Assembly (NCBI RefSeq): GCF_020166335.1
Contig: NZ_JAIUJR010000002.1
Span: 310,001-374,000 of the forward strand
Reading direction: 5' to 3'
Origin: Winogradskyella alexanderae
GTDB taxonomy: Bacteria; Bacteroidota; Bacteroidia; Flavobacteriales; Flavobacteriaceae
Length of the DNA: 64,000 nt
In this document: in pieces, positions 1 to 10,900 of the stretch
Layout of the letters: each line of letters begins with the position of its first letter
Numbering within the stretch: position 1 is the stretch's first letter
Program-made: the position numbers and the translations under genes
Notes under the pieces: generated by a model
Database searches by the model: none
What the model was told of the DNA's origin: nothing
The model's input: only the letters and a program-made list of their open reading frames with translations

Positions 1-14
1 GAACATGACGTCTT

Positions 15-47
15 AATGCGGTGATCTCTTAAAGGTATCATCGCATT
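15..47. repeat. Inverted repeat after the PorP/SprF gene
   Basis: Arms at 15-25 and 37-47 are 11 bases each and pair with one G-T type mismatch, leaving an 11-base loop. It lies just past the stop codon of the minus-strand PorP/SprF gene. The minus-strand side has no T-tract; the plus-strand side runs into a short TTTT. It may be a weak terminator for a plus-strand gene outside the window or a transcript-end hairpin for the PorP/SprF mRNA. Confidence 0.3.
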
Positions 48-52
48 TTGAT

Positions 53-1054
53 TTAGCGTTTTCTGCTTCGATCCGTATCACAGCGTCTGCAACGCGATAA
101 ATAAGTAACCGAAACCTCGTAAACACCATCTGTACGACCAATGCCAGAAGTATTTATATCATAAGATAAACCAAACCTAAACTCTTTATACTCCAAGCCT
201 AAAAAGGCATTAATAGAGGTTAGCAAATGGCTGTTCTCATCATTCTTTGCTGGATTTGTTGCAGCCGTAACACCAATTAAAAATTCATTAACCTGAAACA
301 AAGAACCAACATCCAAACGGTTATATTGACCTTGCTGCATGTAATTGGCTGTCAACATAATACTATAATCATTCAAAAATGGAAATCTATAATTCCCATG
401 TACTGAAAAGAAAATATCCAAAGGCAAGTTTTCGCCATCCACAAATGAAATGTTAGGCGTATTTAAATGCTTAGCGGTAAATCCAAACCAATACGTTTTG
501 CCGTTAAACTCACCTTTCTCAAAAACAAAACCACTCGAAATATCTGCAAAAAATACATTTTCAATATTGTTACTCAAAGGATCTACCGAAGTAGGTGCTA
601 TGACTCCTGTATTGATGTTAATCTGGTCTGCTAAAGTCAGGCTTCTAAACCGAATATCTTTAAAACCAAAACCAACCTCAATTGCGGGTCTAAAAAACCA
701 ACCACCATTAAGGTTTACGCGATGCGCATAATTTGCATTGAGCTGATAGAAATTGTAATTATTAAAAGATTCGTGTTGCCACAAGGCACTTATTCCAATT
801 CCAAATCCTAAACTTGGACCATAATCAAAAGACTTATTTGCGTATGCGTATTGCGTATTAATGCGCAGGTTTAGATTTGGCCATTGTGTTCTACTCAGCA
901 CACCAGCACTAATGCGGTCGTTATCTTCAAATCCGGAAAATGCTGGATTTATCGTTTCTTGAACATAGTTGGACTGTGTAAAAATTGGATCTTGTGCCGA
1001 GACAGACCAAATACCAAAACCAAATACCAAGAGGGTTAAATATCTAAACTTCAT
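53..1054 (-). CDS. PorP/SprF family type IX secretion system membrane protein
   Basis: Outer-membrane beta-barrel of the PorP/SprF family (333 aa). Family members pair with a specific surface adhesin and help its T9SS-dependent secretion or anchoring. The predicted signal peptide (MKFRYLTLLVFGFGIWSVSA) is followed by a mature N-terminus QDPIFTQSNYVQETINPAF, the family hallmark (QDP-FTQ-...-NPA-G). The rest is alternating aromatic/polar beta-strand sequence ending in a short Arg/Cys-rich tail. The reading frame is open 48 codons further upstream, but that extension lies inside the neighbouring gene and precedes a perfect signal peptide, so the ATG at 1054 is chosen. It begins 7 bases after the stop of the SprB-like gene, the same order as sprB-sprF of Flavobacterium johnsoniae, so co-transcription is expected. 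The paralogue identity (SprF itself or another PorP-like protein) cannot be decided from sequence alone. Confidence 0.9.
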   Translation of the reverse strand: MKFRYLTLLVFGFGIWSVSAQDPIFTQSNYVQETINPAFSGFEDNDRISAGVLSRTQWPNLNLRINTQYAYANKSFDYGPSLGFGIGISALWQHESFNNYNFYQLNANYAHRVNLNGGWFFRPAIEVGFGFKDIRFRSLTLADQININTGVIAPTSVDPLSNNIENVFFADISSGFVFEKGEFNGKTYWFGFTAKHLNTPNISFVDGENLPLDIFFSVHGNYRFPFLNDYSIMLTANYMQQGQYNRLDVGSLFQVNEFLIGVTAATNPAKNDENSHLLTSINAFLGLEYKEFRFGLSYDINTSGIGRTDGVYEVSVTYLSRCRRCDTDRSRKR

Positions 1055-1061
1055 GTTTGAT

Positions 1062-4000
1062 CTATCTGATAAATACAAAGGCACCTTGTTTTTTAACTTC
1101 GTCACCATAGAATGTTTTTGCAGTGAAGGTGTAATAGTAATTACCGTTTTCTGCAACTTCATCTTTAATCTTACCATCCCAACCGCGAAGATTTTCACCA
1201 GACTCCGAATAAATTAAACTTCCCCAAGTATCGAAGATGTTCAGTTCCAGCGTATTCAATCCCCTAAACACTGGACCAAAATAATCATTAAGCCCATCCT
1301 CATTTGGTGTAAATGCATCTGGCATAACCAATTTGTAGCCTTCTTCTACAACAAGAGTAATAATACGTTCGTAAACACAACCAAAAGGATATGTAACGCG
1401 TTGGGTAACGATATAACTACCTACCTCTAAATAGGTATGGATAGGATTCTCTTCCGACGAAAAACTACCATCTCCAAAATCCCAAAGGATACTTTCAAAG
1501 TCACCAGTTGCAGTATTCGTGAATTCTATAGGATCTTGGATGGCATAAACTCCAAAATTCAAGAAGCCAAACGATGACACATCAAAATCAGGTTCACCTA
1601 ATACTGGTATTTCAATACTAAGGCTAAAATTAGTCATACAGCCTTGACTATCGGTTACTTCTAACATTACCAACCCATTTTCATCGGTTGTCATCATTTC
1701 ATTGTTAACACCACTAACTGTACCGCTAGACCAAGTATATTGAAATGGTGGCACGCCACCACTGGCCACAGCCATAAATGATTGTGCTATAGATCGGGTT
1801 TCGCAATCTACTTCCGTTTGGGTTTGAACATCTAAAACCAATGGGGCAAACCGATTAACCTCCCAACTACCTTCAATGTCACAGCCATTAGCATCGATAA
1901 CACTGACCACATACGTGCCTGGTGGAATAGCATCCAAATCTTCCGAAGACGCACCATTAGACCAGGAAATTGTAAATGGTGGCGTTCCACCTTCAATCAA
2001 AAGGTTAATAGCACCACTATTGGTGTCGTCGCAATCTAATGCATCAGTAACACCAGCGGATAACTGCAAGGGTAAAATATCGAATATGGTAAACGTTTCT
2101 TGTATAACACATGGTGTGCCATCAGTAATTGTAACAGAATAAGTTCCTGGTGCCAAATTATTTCGCTCTACGCCCGCTGAAGGGTCATCATCCCAAACTA
2201 CAGTTACTGGATCAATACCACCTTGAAAATTTAATACAATTCTGGCATCATTTTCACCCGAGCATGACATTTGAGTTACCACTGGATCAATTAAGAAAAT
2301 TGGTGCCTCTTCTATTTCAATTTCAAAATCACGCACACAATCCTCAGAATCTGTAATGGTTATGATATAGACTCCCGCAGAAAGATTGGTTTGGCTATTT
2401 CCAGTCCCAAAGTTACTCCACTCTACTGTATACGGTGGCACACCTCCAGTTATATCGTTTATTGTTATAGATGCATCGTTATCACCAAAGCATTCAATTT
2501 CAGTTGTGGTGACATCAATATCTAGTTGATCATTTTGAATGACCTCAACATCAAGAGTATCCGCACAATCAGACGTATCTGTTACGGTTAATGTATAAGT
2601 ACCTGCGAATAAGGTATTGATATTTTGGTCTGAACTTGTATACCCGTTTGGTCCGATCCAAGAATAGGTGTATCCTGGTCGACCTCCAGCTATATCTACG
2701 GTTATCGCACCAGTATCCTCACCAAAACAGATAATACTCGATACAGTATTTAAAGAGGCTTGTAATTCTGTTGGTTCAACGATTACAAATGTCAGTTCTA
2801 TTGGTCCACAGTTATTAGCATCAGTAACTGAAACAGCATAGATTCCAGGTCCTAAATTTGAAAGATCTTCATCTGTTGAAAATGGTGCACCATCGAGAGT
2901 CCACGTATAGTCATATGGCATGGTACCGCCTTCAATATCAATATTTATTTCGCCATCGTTTGCTCCAAAACATGAAATCGTTTCAGGATCAAAATCAACA
3001 AGACTAAATGCCAATTCATCTGGCTCTGTAATTGTAAAGGTTTCTGTATACGGACAACCGCCATTATCCTGAATATCCAACGTATAAGTACCCGCTTGGA
3101 GATTAAATATATCTTCATCGGAACTGGTAAATCCATTTGGTCCATTCCAAGTGATTACATATGGAACTCCTGTGGCAAAAGGCACACCTCCTGCAATATC
3201 AATTTCTATAGACGCATTATTCGACTCGAAACAGTTATTATTTGTCACTGATGACGTTACAGATATTGAAGGATTAACAGTAACCACAACTTCAAAAGCG
3301 GCACCAACACAATCACCAGATGCAGGCGTAACTGTATATGTAACAGTTGCAGGATTAGTAGTATTATTTTCTAAAAATTGACTTATCGTTGTAGATGGAG
3401 TAGGCTGTGATACTGCTCCGGTAATTGCTCCAGCAGGAACCACAACTGGTTCTGGCCAGGTGTACACTGTATTTCCGGGTACAATAGCTCCTCCTGTTGT
3501 ATCAGGAATATATTCAAAGGTATTACCACTACATATCAATACGCTTCCATCCAATATGCTAGGTGTCTCATTAACGATTATTTCGGCAGTCTGAGAAATT
3601 ATTTCTGAACATCCTCCCGAATTAAACGTAAGTATAGCATAATAATAGGTTGTTCCTACTGTATTAACAGGTGGATCATACGTATTTGTTGTTGCGCCTG
3701 CGATAGGTGTTCCAGTTGTTGTGTCATCTATTGTATTTTCATACCATTGGTAGGTGGGTGTTCCCGTTCCATTAGTAAAATTTACCACTAAAGAAGCGGT
3801 AGTTTCACCCAAACATAATTCATCTGATATGGGTTGTGCCGTGAATTGGGCACCAGGATTAACCATGACCTCACCCGTTTCACTGGTAACTTCACAACCG
3901 GACACGTCTTGTGTAACAACACAATAATAGTATAAAGTTCCAACAATATTAGAAGGTGGTGTGTATGTAGGATTTGTTGCTCCAGGAATTAGTGTTCCTC

Positions 4001-7000
4001 CTAAGTTAGCATTAACCGTATTAACATACCACTGATAGGAAATGTTTCCTAATCCACCGCTAACCAGAACTTCTAGGTCTTGTGTAGCCGTGTTTTCACA
4101 AACAATTTGATCAATCAACGGTTGGCTAGTTATAACCGGATCATCAACAACCACAACTTCAGCGACATCACTAACAACACCTGTACAACCATTTGCCGTG
4201 TAACTAATTTCCAAATAGTAGTAATAGGTACCCGTTGCAGTATATAAAGGCGGTGTATAGTTTGGTGATGTGGCACCTGCTATTGCCGTACCACCTGTAT
4301 TCGAATTGACCGTATTTATATACCACTGGTAGGACTCCGATCCAATACCGCCAGAAATGGCTATTGATAGTTCATCTGCCGTACCACCAATACAAACAGA
4401 CTGTGTTGGTGTTGGCTGGGAGGTTACTTGGGCTACATCTGCTACTGTAATTGAAGCGGTATTCGAAATTATTTCGTTACAACCACCCGTAGAAAATGTT
4501 ATAATTACATAATAGAAGGTGGTTCCAACCGTATCCGTTGGCGGTAAAAACGTGGCTCCTGTCTCACCTGCAATTGCTGTACCCGTGTTATTATCATCTA
4601 CTGTGTTGGAGTACCATTGGTAAACTGGTGTACCAGTACCCTGAAAAGTAACCGTTAAATCGCTAGTGGTACCATTTAAACAAACCTCGTCAGAAATAGG
4701 TTGATCCAAAATTAATGGAGCAGGTTCAACCGTTATTTCAAAATTTACAGGCGCTCCTGAACAACCATTTAATTCTGGAGTTACGGTATAAATTAACGTA
4801 ATGTCAGCACCAGTTGTGTTTACAAGATTTTGAGCTGGGATTGTATCCGTATTTCCAGAAGGAATATAACCTGTTAATCCAGCAGGGTTATTAGAGGTCC
4901 ATGTATAAATTGTGCCTGGTAAATCTGACGTAAGATTAATTTCACTCGATTGCGTGCTAGAACATATCGTCTGTGCTAAATCTGTATTAGTAATTGAGGG
5001 AATCTCATTTATGGAGAATGTTTCAGTCACTGTGGATATACCACAACTTGTGTTCACTTCAAAAGTAATGGTATAGTCCCCAACAGCCACATAGGTAATG
5101 GTTCCCGGATCTAACTGGTTTGATGTAGCTGGTGTTCCACCAGGAAAGGACCAGCTGTATATGATGGTCTCCGACGCAGGAGCACAGGTTTGTACTGTAG
5201 CGACCGGATTAATAGATGCAGTGCCACAGAAATCTGGTATTGCATTTAATGACGAGGCTGGAGGTTGTTTTACTTCAACTAATTGCGATGTCGTGTAATC
5301 ACCACAAGAATTGTTAACCGTCATGGTGAGTTCATAGATACCTGCGCTATTGAACTGAAACGAAGGATTCTCAGAATTTTCATTCGTTCCATTAGTGTAA
5401 TTCCAAGATGCGAATGTTCCACAAAAATCTGGGGTATAGTTTACTTCCCATAAGTATGTTTCGCCACCACAGGAATCGGTTAAATCGGTTGTATTTGTTG
5501 CATTCACATCAAAAGGAATACAGCCATTATTGCTATCTAACGAAAAATCAGCAACCAATTCAGATTCGATACATATTTCATATTGTACAGGATCGGCAAC
5601 GCCACAGAAGTTTTCTTCAATCAGCGTAACGGTATAAGTGCCTGGATTTGTATAGGTATGTGTTGGATTTTCTAAATTAGAGGTTGTGCCATCTCCAAAA
5701 TCCCATGAGTGATTCGCAATTGTAGTACAATTGGGACCAAAACCACCTGTTGTTGTATTGGTAAATTGAATTTCAGTATTAACACAACCAGGTGTCTCAA
5801 ATTCAAAATCTACAGTCGGTTGGTCTAATATAATTATAGGTCCAGCTGTTAATACGGTCTGTCCGCAAGATGTCGCAATTACTAATGTGATGGTGTAAAA
5901 CGGTAATGGACAATTAGACTCTGTATATTCATGTGGAATTGGAAAAGGATCTGCAATAGCAGGATTATTCGGGTCATAATTTGCCGTCGCCGCAATAAGT
6001 TGCGCTTGTGTATATTGGGCAGTTGTTCCGTCTCCGTAATTTATAAAATAAGTTGTATCTGGTGGATTGGTTCCCCAAGAACCTATAGCAAAATCAAGTT
6101 CATTTATTGGCAAGCATAAATTCACAGTATTTCCCGGACTTATTATTGCCCCAACTGGATTACTGGAATTTTTAACTAATATCGTCTCCGTAGCATTACA
6201 TCCTGTATCTCCGTAGCCTGTAATTACCATGTTGAACGAACCAAGTTCTGCATAAGTGTGAGAAATTGGAAATGTTACATTTGTTTCTGATGTACCGTCA
6301 CCCCAATCAATATCATAACCCGTTATACAAGCTGTAGACGTGGATGTATTTCCAACATTAATAGTATATGAAGGATCAACCGTATTGTTACCACAATTAT
6401 CAAAGGGCTCAGTAAAAATTGCATCCAAATCTTCAAAACTCAAGCTTGGACGTTGCTCAACATTAACCACTGAAGAAAAAGTTGCGCTACACCCATTGTC
6501 ATCAGTTACGGTTAATTCTGCAGTAAAATTGGAAAATCCGCATCCAAAAGCATCATAAATATGATTAGGGTTTTCGTCTGATGAAGTACTGCCATCACCA
6601 AACGTCCAATTGTAGGTAAATGGTCCATTACCTGAAACGTTAGAAGTAAATGCTACAGGATCTGCTGAACAACCACCATCATTAAAAGTAAAACTAACAG
6701 TAGGTGGCGCTGCAACCGTAACTGTAGCAGTTCCAGCGACAGTTTCTGTATCATTATTACTATCGGTAACAGTTACTAATTCATAAACGTAATCTCCAGC
6801 AACATTGGTATTGACAGTTACAGAAACCGAATCATCATTTCCAGCCGTAGTAACAGTTTGATTTGCACCTCCATTTATTGTGTAAACAAATGTATATGGT
6901 GCATCACCTCCCGAACCTGTAAAGGTGACCTCAGGTAGTGGTGCATCATTTAAGCAAACTGTAGTTGTACCAGATATAGCCGCATCTGGAGGAAGGTTAA

Positions 7001-7130
7001 AGATTGATGAGGCCCACTTTTCAGTTAAGAGATCCTCTGTTAATATGCTGGTTGCCAAGTTAAATGCACCGATGCAACCAAACACAAGAATGAACATAAA
7101 AACAAGTAGGTTATATTTAATTTTAGGCAT
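1062..7130 (-). CDS. SprB-like giant adhesin with PKD, Ig-like and SprB repeats and T9SS type B sorting domain
   Basis: Secreted surface protein of 2022 aa. A hydrophobic N-terminal signal segment (residues 5-25) is followed by several PKD-type domains (about residues 140-570; motifs such as WDFGDGTTS and YTNPGTYTVTL), four tandem Ig-like repeats of about 95 aa (about 810-1190; each with YQWY and an IAGAT-type loop), then seven SprB-type repeats (about 1290-1810; CFG-NDG-I-I-I-GG-PPY-WS and PGTY-V-V-D-C signatures), a last PKD domain near 1870 and a gliding-motility-associated C-terminal domain (about 1930-2022; PDAFTPNEDGLNDYF, then the terminal GAFVFIR) that directs T9SS type B export. Cysteines bracket most repeats. 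SprB of F. johnsoniae is far longer (about 6500 aa), so this is a shorter relative and may serve gliding or adhesion. The PorP/SprF gene follows after 7 bases. The ligand is unknown. Confidence 0.9.
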   Translation of the reverse strand: MPKIKYNLLVFMFILVFGCIGAFNLATSILTEDLLTEKWASSIFNLPPDAAISGTTTVCLNDAPLPEVTFTGSGGDAPYTFVYTINGGANQTVTTAGNDDSVSVTVNTNVAGDYVYELVTVTDSNNDTETVAGTATVTVAAPPTVSFTFNDGGCSADPVAFTSNVSGNGPFTYNWTFGDGSTSSDENPNHIYDAFGCGFSNFTAELTVTDDNGCSATFSSVVNVEQRPSLSFEDLDAIFTEPFDNCGNNTVDPSYTINVGNTSTSTACITGYDIDWGDGTSETNVTFPISHTYAELGSFNMVITGYGDTGCNATETILVKNSSNPVGAIISPGNTVNLCLPINELDFAIGSWGTNPPDTTYFINYGDGTTAQYTQAQLIAATANYDPNNPAIADPFPIPHEYTESNCPLPFYTITLVIATSCGQTVLTAGPIIILDQPTVDFEFETPGCVNTEIQFTNTTTGGFGPNCTTIANHSWDFGDGTTSNLENPTHTYTNPGTYTVTLIEENFCGVADPVQYEICIESELVADFSLDSNNGCIPFDVNATNTTDLTDSCGGETYLWEVNYTPDFCGTFASWNYTNGTNENSENPSFQFNSAGIYELTMTVNNSCGDYTTSQLVEVKQPPASSLNAIPDFCGTASINPVATVQTCAPASETIIYSWSFPGGTPATSNQLDPGTITYVAVGDYTITFEVNTSCGISTVTETFSINEIPSITNTDLAQTICSSTQSSEINLTSDLPGTIYTWTSNNPAGLTGYIPSGNTDTIPAQNLVNTTGADITLIYTVTPELNGCSGAPVNFEITVEPAPLILDQPISDEVCLNGTTSDLTVTFQGTGTPVYQWYSNTVDDNNTGTAIAGETGATFLPPTDTVGTTFYYVIITFSTGGCNEIISNTASITVADVAQVTSQPTPTQSVCIGGTADELSIAISGGIGSESYQWYINTVNSNTGGTAIAGATSPNYTPPLYTATGTYYYYLEISYTANGCTGVVSDVAEVVVVDDPVITSQPLIDQIVCENTATQDLEVLVSGGLGNISYQWYVNTVNANLGGTLIPGATNPTYTPPSNIVGTLYYYCVVTQDVSGCEVTSETGEVMVNPGAQFTAQPISDELCLGETTASLVVNFTNGTGTPTYQWYENTIDDTTTGTPIAGATTNTYDPPVNTVGTTYYYAILTFNSGGCSEIISQTAEIIVNETPSILDGSVLICSGNTFEYIPDTTGGAIVPGNTVYTWPEPVVVPAGAITGAVSQPTPSTTISQFLENNTTNPATVTYTVTPASGDCVGAAFEVVVTVNPSISVTSSVTNNNCFESNNASIEIDIAGGVPFATGVPYVITWNGPNGFTSSDEDIFNLQAGTYTLDIQDNGGCPYTETFTITEPDELAFSLVDFDPETISCFGANDGEINIDIEGGTMPYDYTWTLDGAPFSTDEDLSNLGPGIYAVSVTDANNCGPIELTFVIVEPTELQASLNTVSSIICFGEDTGAITVDIAGGRPGYTYSWIGPNGYTSSDQNINTLFAGTYTLTVTDTSDCADTLDVEVIQNDQLDIDVTTTEIECFGDNDASITINDITGGVPPYTVEWSNFGTGNSQTNLSAGVYIITITDSEDCVRDFEIEIEEAPIFLIDPVVTQMSCSGENDARIVLNFQGGIDPVTVVWDDDPSAGVERNNLAPGTYSVTITDGTPCVIQETFTIFDILPLQLSAGVTDALDCDDTNSGAINLLIEGGTPPFTISWSNGASSEDLDAIPPGTYVVSVIDANGCDIEGSWEVNRFAPLVLDVQTQTEVDCETRSIAQSFMAVASGGVPPFQYTWSSGTVSGVNNEMMTTDENGLVMLEVTDSQGCMTNFSLSIEIPVLGEPDFDVSSFGFLNFGVYAIQDPIEFTNTATGDFESILWDFGDGSFSSEENPIHTYLEVGSYIVTQRVTYPFGCVYERIITLVVEEGYKLVMPDAFTPNEDGLNDYFGPVFRGLNTLELNIFDTWGSLIYSESGENLRGWDGKIKDEVAENGNYYYTFTAKTFYGDEVKKQGAFVFIR

Positions 7131-7324
7131 AAAACTTTAATAGCTAATTATTTAAAGCGGTTCAATGTAATTAAATTCTTATGAATTTAAACAATCACAA
7201 CTATTTTTTTCGATAAGTGTAACTTTTTTTCAACGTATGGCATTAGGGACAAAAATCTATCGTTAAAAGGAGACAAACTTCCTAATAAAGTATTAAAGGC
7301 GTTAACATATGAGCTGGTATTCCT

Positions 7325-7332
7325 TAACTTTG
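7325..7332 (+). promoter_or_regulatory. Bacteroidota -7 promoter element for the DUF2452 gene
   Basis: TAACTTTG matches the TAnnTTTG -7 consensus of the Bacteroidota primary sigma factor and sits 16 bases before the ATG at 7349. No TTG -33 element is seen at the usual spacing, so strength is uncertain. The leader would be about 10 bases. Confidence 0.5.
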
Positions 7333-7348
7333 CAAGGTAATTAAGGTT

Positions 7349-7750
7349 ATGAAAAAAGAGAAGAAACCCGATCAGGTTGTATATAACACCGAAAAAGAGC
7401 GCTACGAGGCACATCTTATGCCCTATGCCACAGATTTGGCCGCTCCAGTTATTACCAATACTGATTCTATTGCTTGGAAGAATAGAAACATAAACAAGAT
7501 TAATAGACACATCCAAGCCAAATACAATGAACTCAAAGCGGCATATGATAAGATGATGCAAGAGTACGAGTATAACAATTTGGTTTATAACGCATCATTT
7601 AATTTTGAACCAGTAGTCGGTGAAAATTATCATTTATATAAAAGGGAGAACGAAACCACTTTTCTATCTATTATTTCTCCTGATGAATGCAACTTTAACC
7701 ATGTTGGAAGCTTTTATTTAGATGCTGACGGTATTTGGCACAAGTTGTAA
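7349..7750 (+). CDS. DUF2452 domain-containing protein
   Basis: Small soluble protein (133 aa) without signal peptide or membrane segment. It resembles the flavobacterial DUF2452 family, recalled by its conserved pattern: a lysine-rich start, MPYATDLAAPVI, a central helical segment with KINRHIQAKYNELKAAYD, then NNLVYNASFNFEPVVGE, YHLY and FLSIISPDECN. The function of the family is not known. It stands alone between the divergent SprB-like operon and the first giant surface protein, with its own -7 element 16 bases upstream. An antisense open frame covers much of it but has no coding features. The family name is recalled, not searched. Confidence 0.8.
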   Translation: MKKEKKPDQVVYNTEKERYEAHLMPYATDLAAPVITNTDSIAWKNRNINKINRHIQAKYNELKAAYDKMMQEYEYNNLVYNASFNFEPVVGENYHLYKRENETTFLSIISPDECNFNHVGSFYLDADGIWHKL

Positions 7751-7891
7751 GTCAATTAATTGATAGTTCATACTATTCTTAAATTCCTAACCTTCACGTT
7801 CTAAGCATTTTCCAATTTCACGGCCATTTATTACTCATTTTTATATAACTTTTTAATCACTGATTTTCAGGTAGTTAAAAAATATACATGC

Positions 7892-7959
7892 ATTTCATCG
7901 ATTATTTTTGCATTTTATAGATGTTTGTTCTAAGTTTGAGCCAGATTTAGCCCCAAACT
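7892..7959 (+). promoter_or_regulatory. Upstream control block of the first giant surface protein
   Basis: Three short blocks occur here in the same order as upstream of the paralogue at 14046: ATTTCATCGAT (7892-7902), ATGTTTGTT (7921-7929) and AGCCCCAAACT (7949-7959). A TATTTTTG -7 box overlaps at 7903-7910. The last block ends 14 bases before the ATG. Conservation between otherwise diverged leaders suggests a shared promoter or regulator site. Confidence 0.5.
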
Positions 7960-7973
7960 AAATTTAACCGCTT

Positions 7974-10900
7974 ATGAAAACTTTTATTACCTACAGGCGT
8001 AGACTGTATAGTTTCGCCATATTTATGTTAGGAACTTCATTGGGTTATGCCCAATATTGCGCCTCCAACGGAAATAGTACCGCTGACGAATATATTTCCA
8101 GAGTTCAATTAAATACTATTGATAATTCTTCTGGAGTAGGAACTTCTGGTACTGGATATTCAAATTTTACGGCTGTAAGCACAAATTTGAGCTTATCAAC
8201 TGGATACACAATAACAGTAACACCTACCTGGACAGGGCCAACCTATGCAGAAGGTTATGCTGTTTGGATTGATTACAACCAAAATAATACATTCGAAGCA
8301 GGAGAACGTGTTTTTGCGCAGGCTGCTACGACGGCTACACCAGTATCGGGTGCTTTTACTGTACCAGCTGGTGCAACCTTGGGTGCTACAAGAATGCGGG
8401 TTAGTATGAGTTGGAATGCGATACCTGGACCATGCGGAAGTTTTGGTTATGGTGAGGTGGAAGATTATACCATTAATATTGTGGGTGGTGCTGTACCAGA
8501 AATGAATGTGCAAGGAAATGCAACCAATATTGTAGACGGCGACATAACACCGTCGGTTACTGATGATACCGATTTTGGAAATGTTGATGTTACAGTTGGT
8601 ACGAATGCTAATACTTTTACAATTCAAAATACAGGAACATCAAACTTAAACTTAACAGATCCCTTACCATATATCAATATTACAGGTGCACACGCAGCAG
8701 ATTTTACGTTGACTGCTAACCCTACAACACCCATTGCAGCAAGTGGGAGCACGACATTTACAATAACCTTTAATCCTAGTGCAACTGGAATTAGAACAGC
8801 CACAGTCTCTATAGCCAATGATGACAGTAATGAAAATCCTTATAATTTTGATATACAAGGTAACGGTACTACGACATTGCCGGAAATAAATGTACAAGGT
8901 AGCGGAACAGATATTGCAGACGGTGATATTACCCCAACTTTTTTAGATAATACAGATTTTGGAAATGTTGATATTGCAGGCGGTACTAATACAAATATCT
9001 TTACGATTCAAAATCAGGGTACCTCATTAGATCTCCTTTTAACGGCAGCTTCACCTTACGTTACGATTGGTGGTGCACATGCCGCAGATTTTACCATTGC
9101 TGTTATCCCAGCTTCAATTATTGGTGCTGGCAGTAGTACTACGTTTAGCATTACCTTTGATCCTAGTGCATTAGGACTACGTACGGCAACCGTTTCAATC
9201 GCAAATAACGATCCAGATGAAAATCCATACAACTTTAGTATTCAAGGTACTGGTTTTGTGCCACCGCCTTGTGGTAATACGGTTATTCACACTGCAAATT
9301 TTGAAACTGGTTTAGATGGATGGACTTCTGGTGGCGTTGACGCAGCACGAGTAAACAACGCAACTTGGTCTTATCAAGGTAGTCACAGTATTCGGGTTAG
9401 GCATGCCGATGCAACTGGTTCTGCATCATCTTTTGACTCCCCTGCTTTTGATTTGTCTAATTACGACAAAGTAGACTTTAAATTCTTCTTCTCACCAAGT
9501 AGTGTTGAAGACACCGAGGAGTTTATGATAGAATACAGCGATGATAATGGTGCAACATGGACCACGGTTCAAGTTTATGAAGGTGGTAACGTAGTCGATA
9601 AAACAGCAGATTTTCAAACTACAACAAGTACCATTTTTTATGGTAAAATTGTAACGCTTCAAAGTACGGATTACACCTTTCCTGCCTCTGCGATCTCACG
9701 ATTTAGAGTTCGTTGCAATGCCAGTGCTGACGATGACCAAGTTTTCGTTGATGAAATTACAATTACCGGAACAACATATTGTACACCAACAAATGGCCCA
9801 GGTGGAATTACCACGGATCTAGATCTTTGGTTAAGAGCGGACATGATTGACGGGGTAGATGAAAATGCTGATGGTAGTTTAGTAACTGACTGGTTTGATA
9901 ATGGAAAAGGTAACCATGCAGAAGTCATGGTAAGTGGTTTAGAACCTGTTTACAGAGACAATACTACGAGAAACTTTAATTTTAATCCTGTTATTGATTT
10001 TGAAAACAACAACAATACCGCCAATTCTGATATGACCTACATTATTAGTGATGGTAGTAGAGATGAATTGACAGGTACCGGAGGATTTAATAGTGCTGAT
10101 ATGTTTGTGGTAATTATGCCTGACCCAACTATTACAACTAGTATGATTCCTTTGGATACATTCACCAGTTCAGATCCTACAGCAAATGATACACAGGCGG
10201 AAGATGTTACAGGTTTTGGCTATGGTGCATATAGTCAAAGATTTACAAATGAATATTTTGGATATTGCGTAGGGACATCACAAGCTGGTCCTCCAATTAC
10301 TGGTTACGGCAGAGGCTCTACATTAAATACCGTAAACTATAACCAAATAGGAATTATAAACATTAGGCACAATGCAACTGTTAATGATATGGAGCTATAT
10401 CTAAATGGTGATCAATTTGGCAATGTTACCAGCGATGCTCCAGATTTTTCAACGGTAACGAATACTAAATATTGGTTAGGAAGAAGCCAATATTGGAACG
10501 GTAGTTTTGATGGACGTATTGCTGAAGTAATAACCTACTCATCTACACAGAATGACAGTAATGCTAGCCAAGCAAGGAACAGAATTCAGTCTTATCTGGC
10601 CGTAAAGTATGGTATAACCCTTGGTGTTAATGGAACATCTCAAGATTACGTAAATAGTGACGGAACTGTAATTTGGGACCAATCTTCTGATGGTGGAACT
10701 TACAACTACGATATTGCTGGTATTGGACGGGATGATGCTTCTGAACTGAATCAGAAACAATCGAGTAGTGTAAATGATGCTACCGATGGCACTGGGCCAA
10801 TTGAAGGTGTCTTAACTGTCGGACTAACTGACATTTACAATACTAATAAAGAAAACAAAGACCTTAATGCAACAACATTAGGTGATAAGGAATTCTTAAT

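Noticed and set aside
1054..1198. 48-codon N-terminal extension of the PorP/SprF gene
   Set aside because: The extension overlaps the end of the SprB-like gene and lies before a perfect signal peptide at 1054.
2270..4740. Repetitive DNA in the SprB-like gene considered as a CRISPR or mobile repeat
   Set aside because: The periodicity is about 180-290 bases, stays in frame and follows the protein repeats; spacers are not unique and short as in CRISPR.
7187..7561. Open frame of 124 codons on the minus strand
   Set aside because: It is antisense to the DUF2452 gene, has no family pattern and reaches into the intergenic region; the plus-strand protein is clearly real.
8196..8897. Overlapping minus-strand frames under the first giant gene
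   Set aside because: Low-complexity Ser/Ile/Cys-rich translations produced by Thr/Asn-rich repeats on the other strand.
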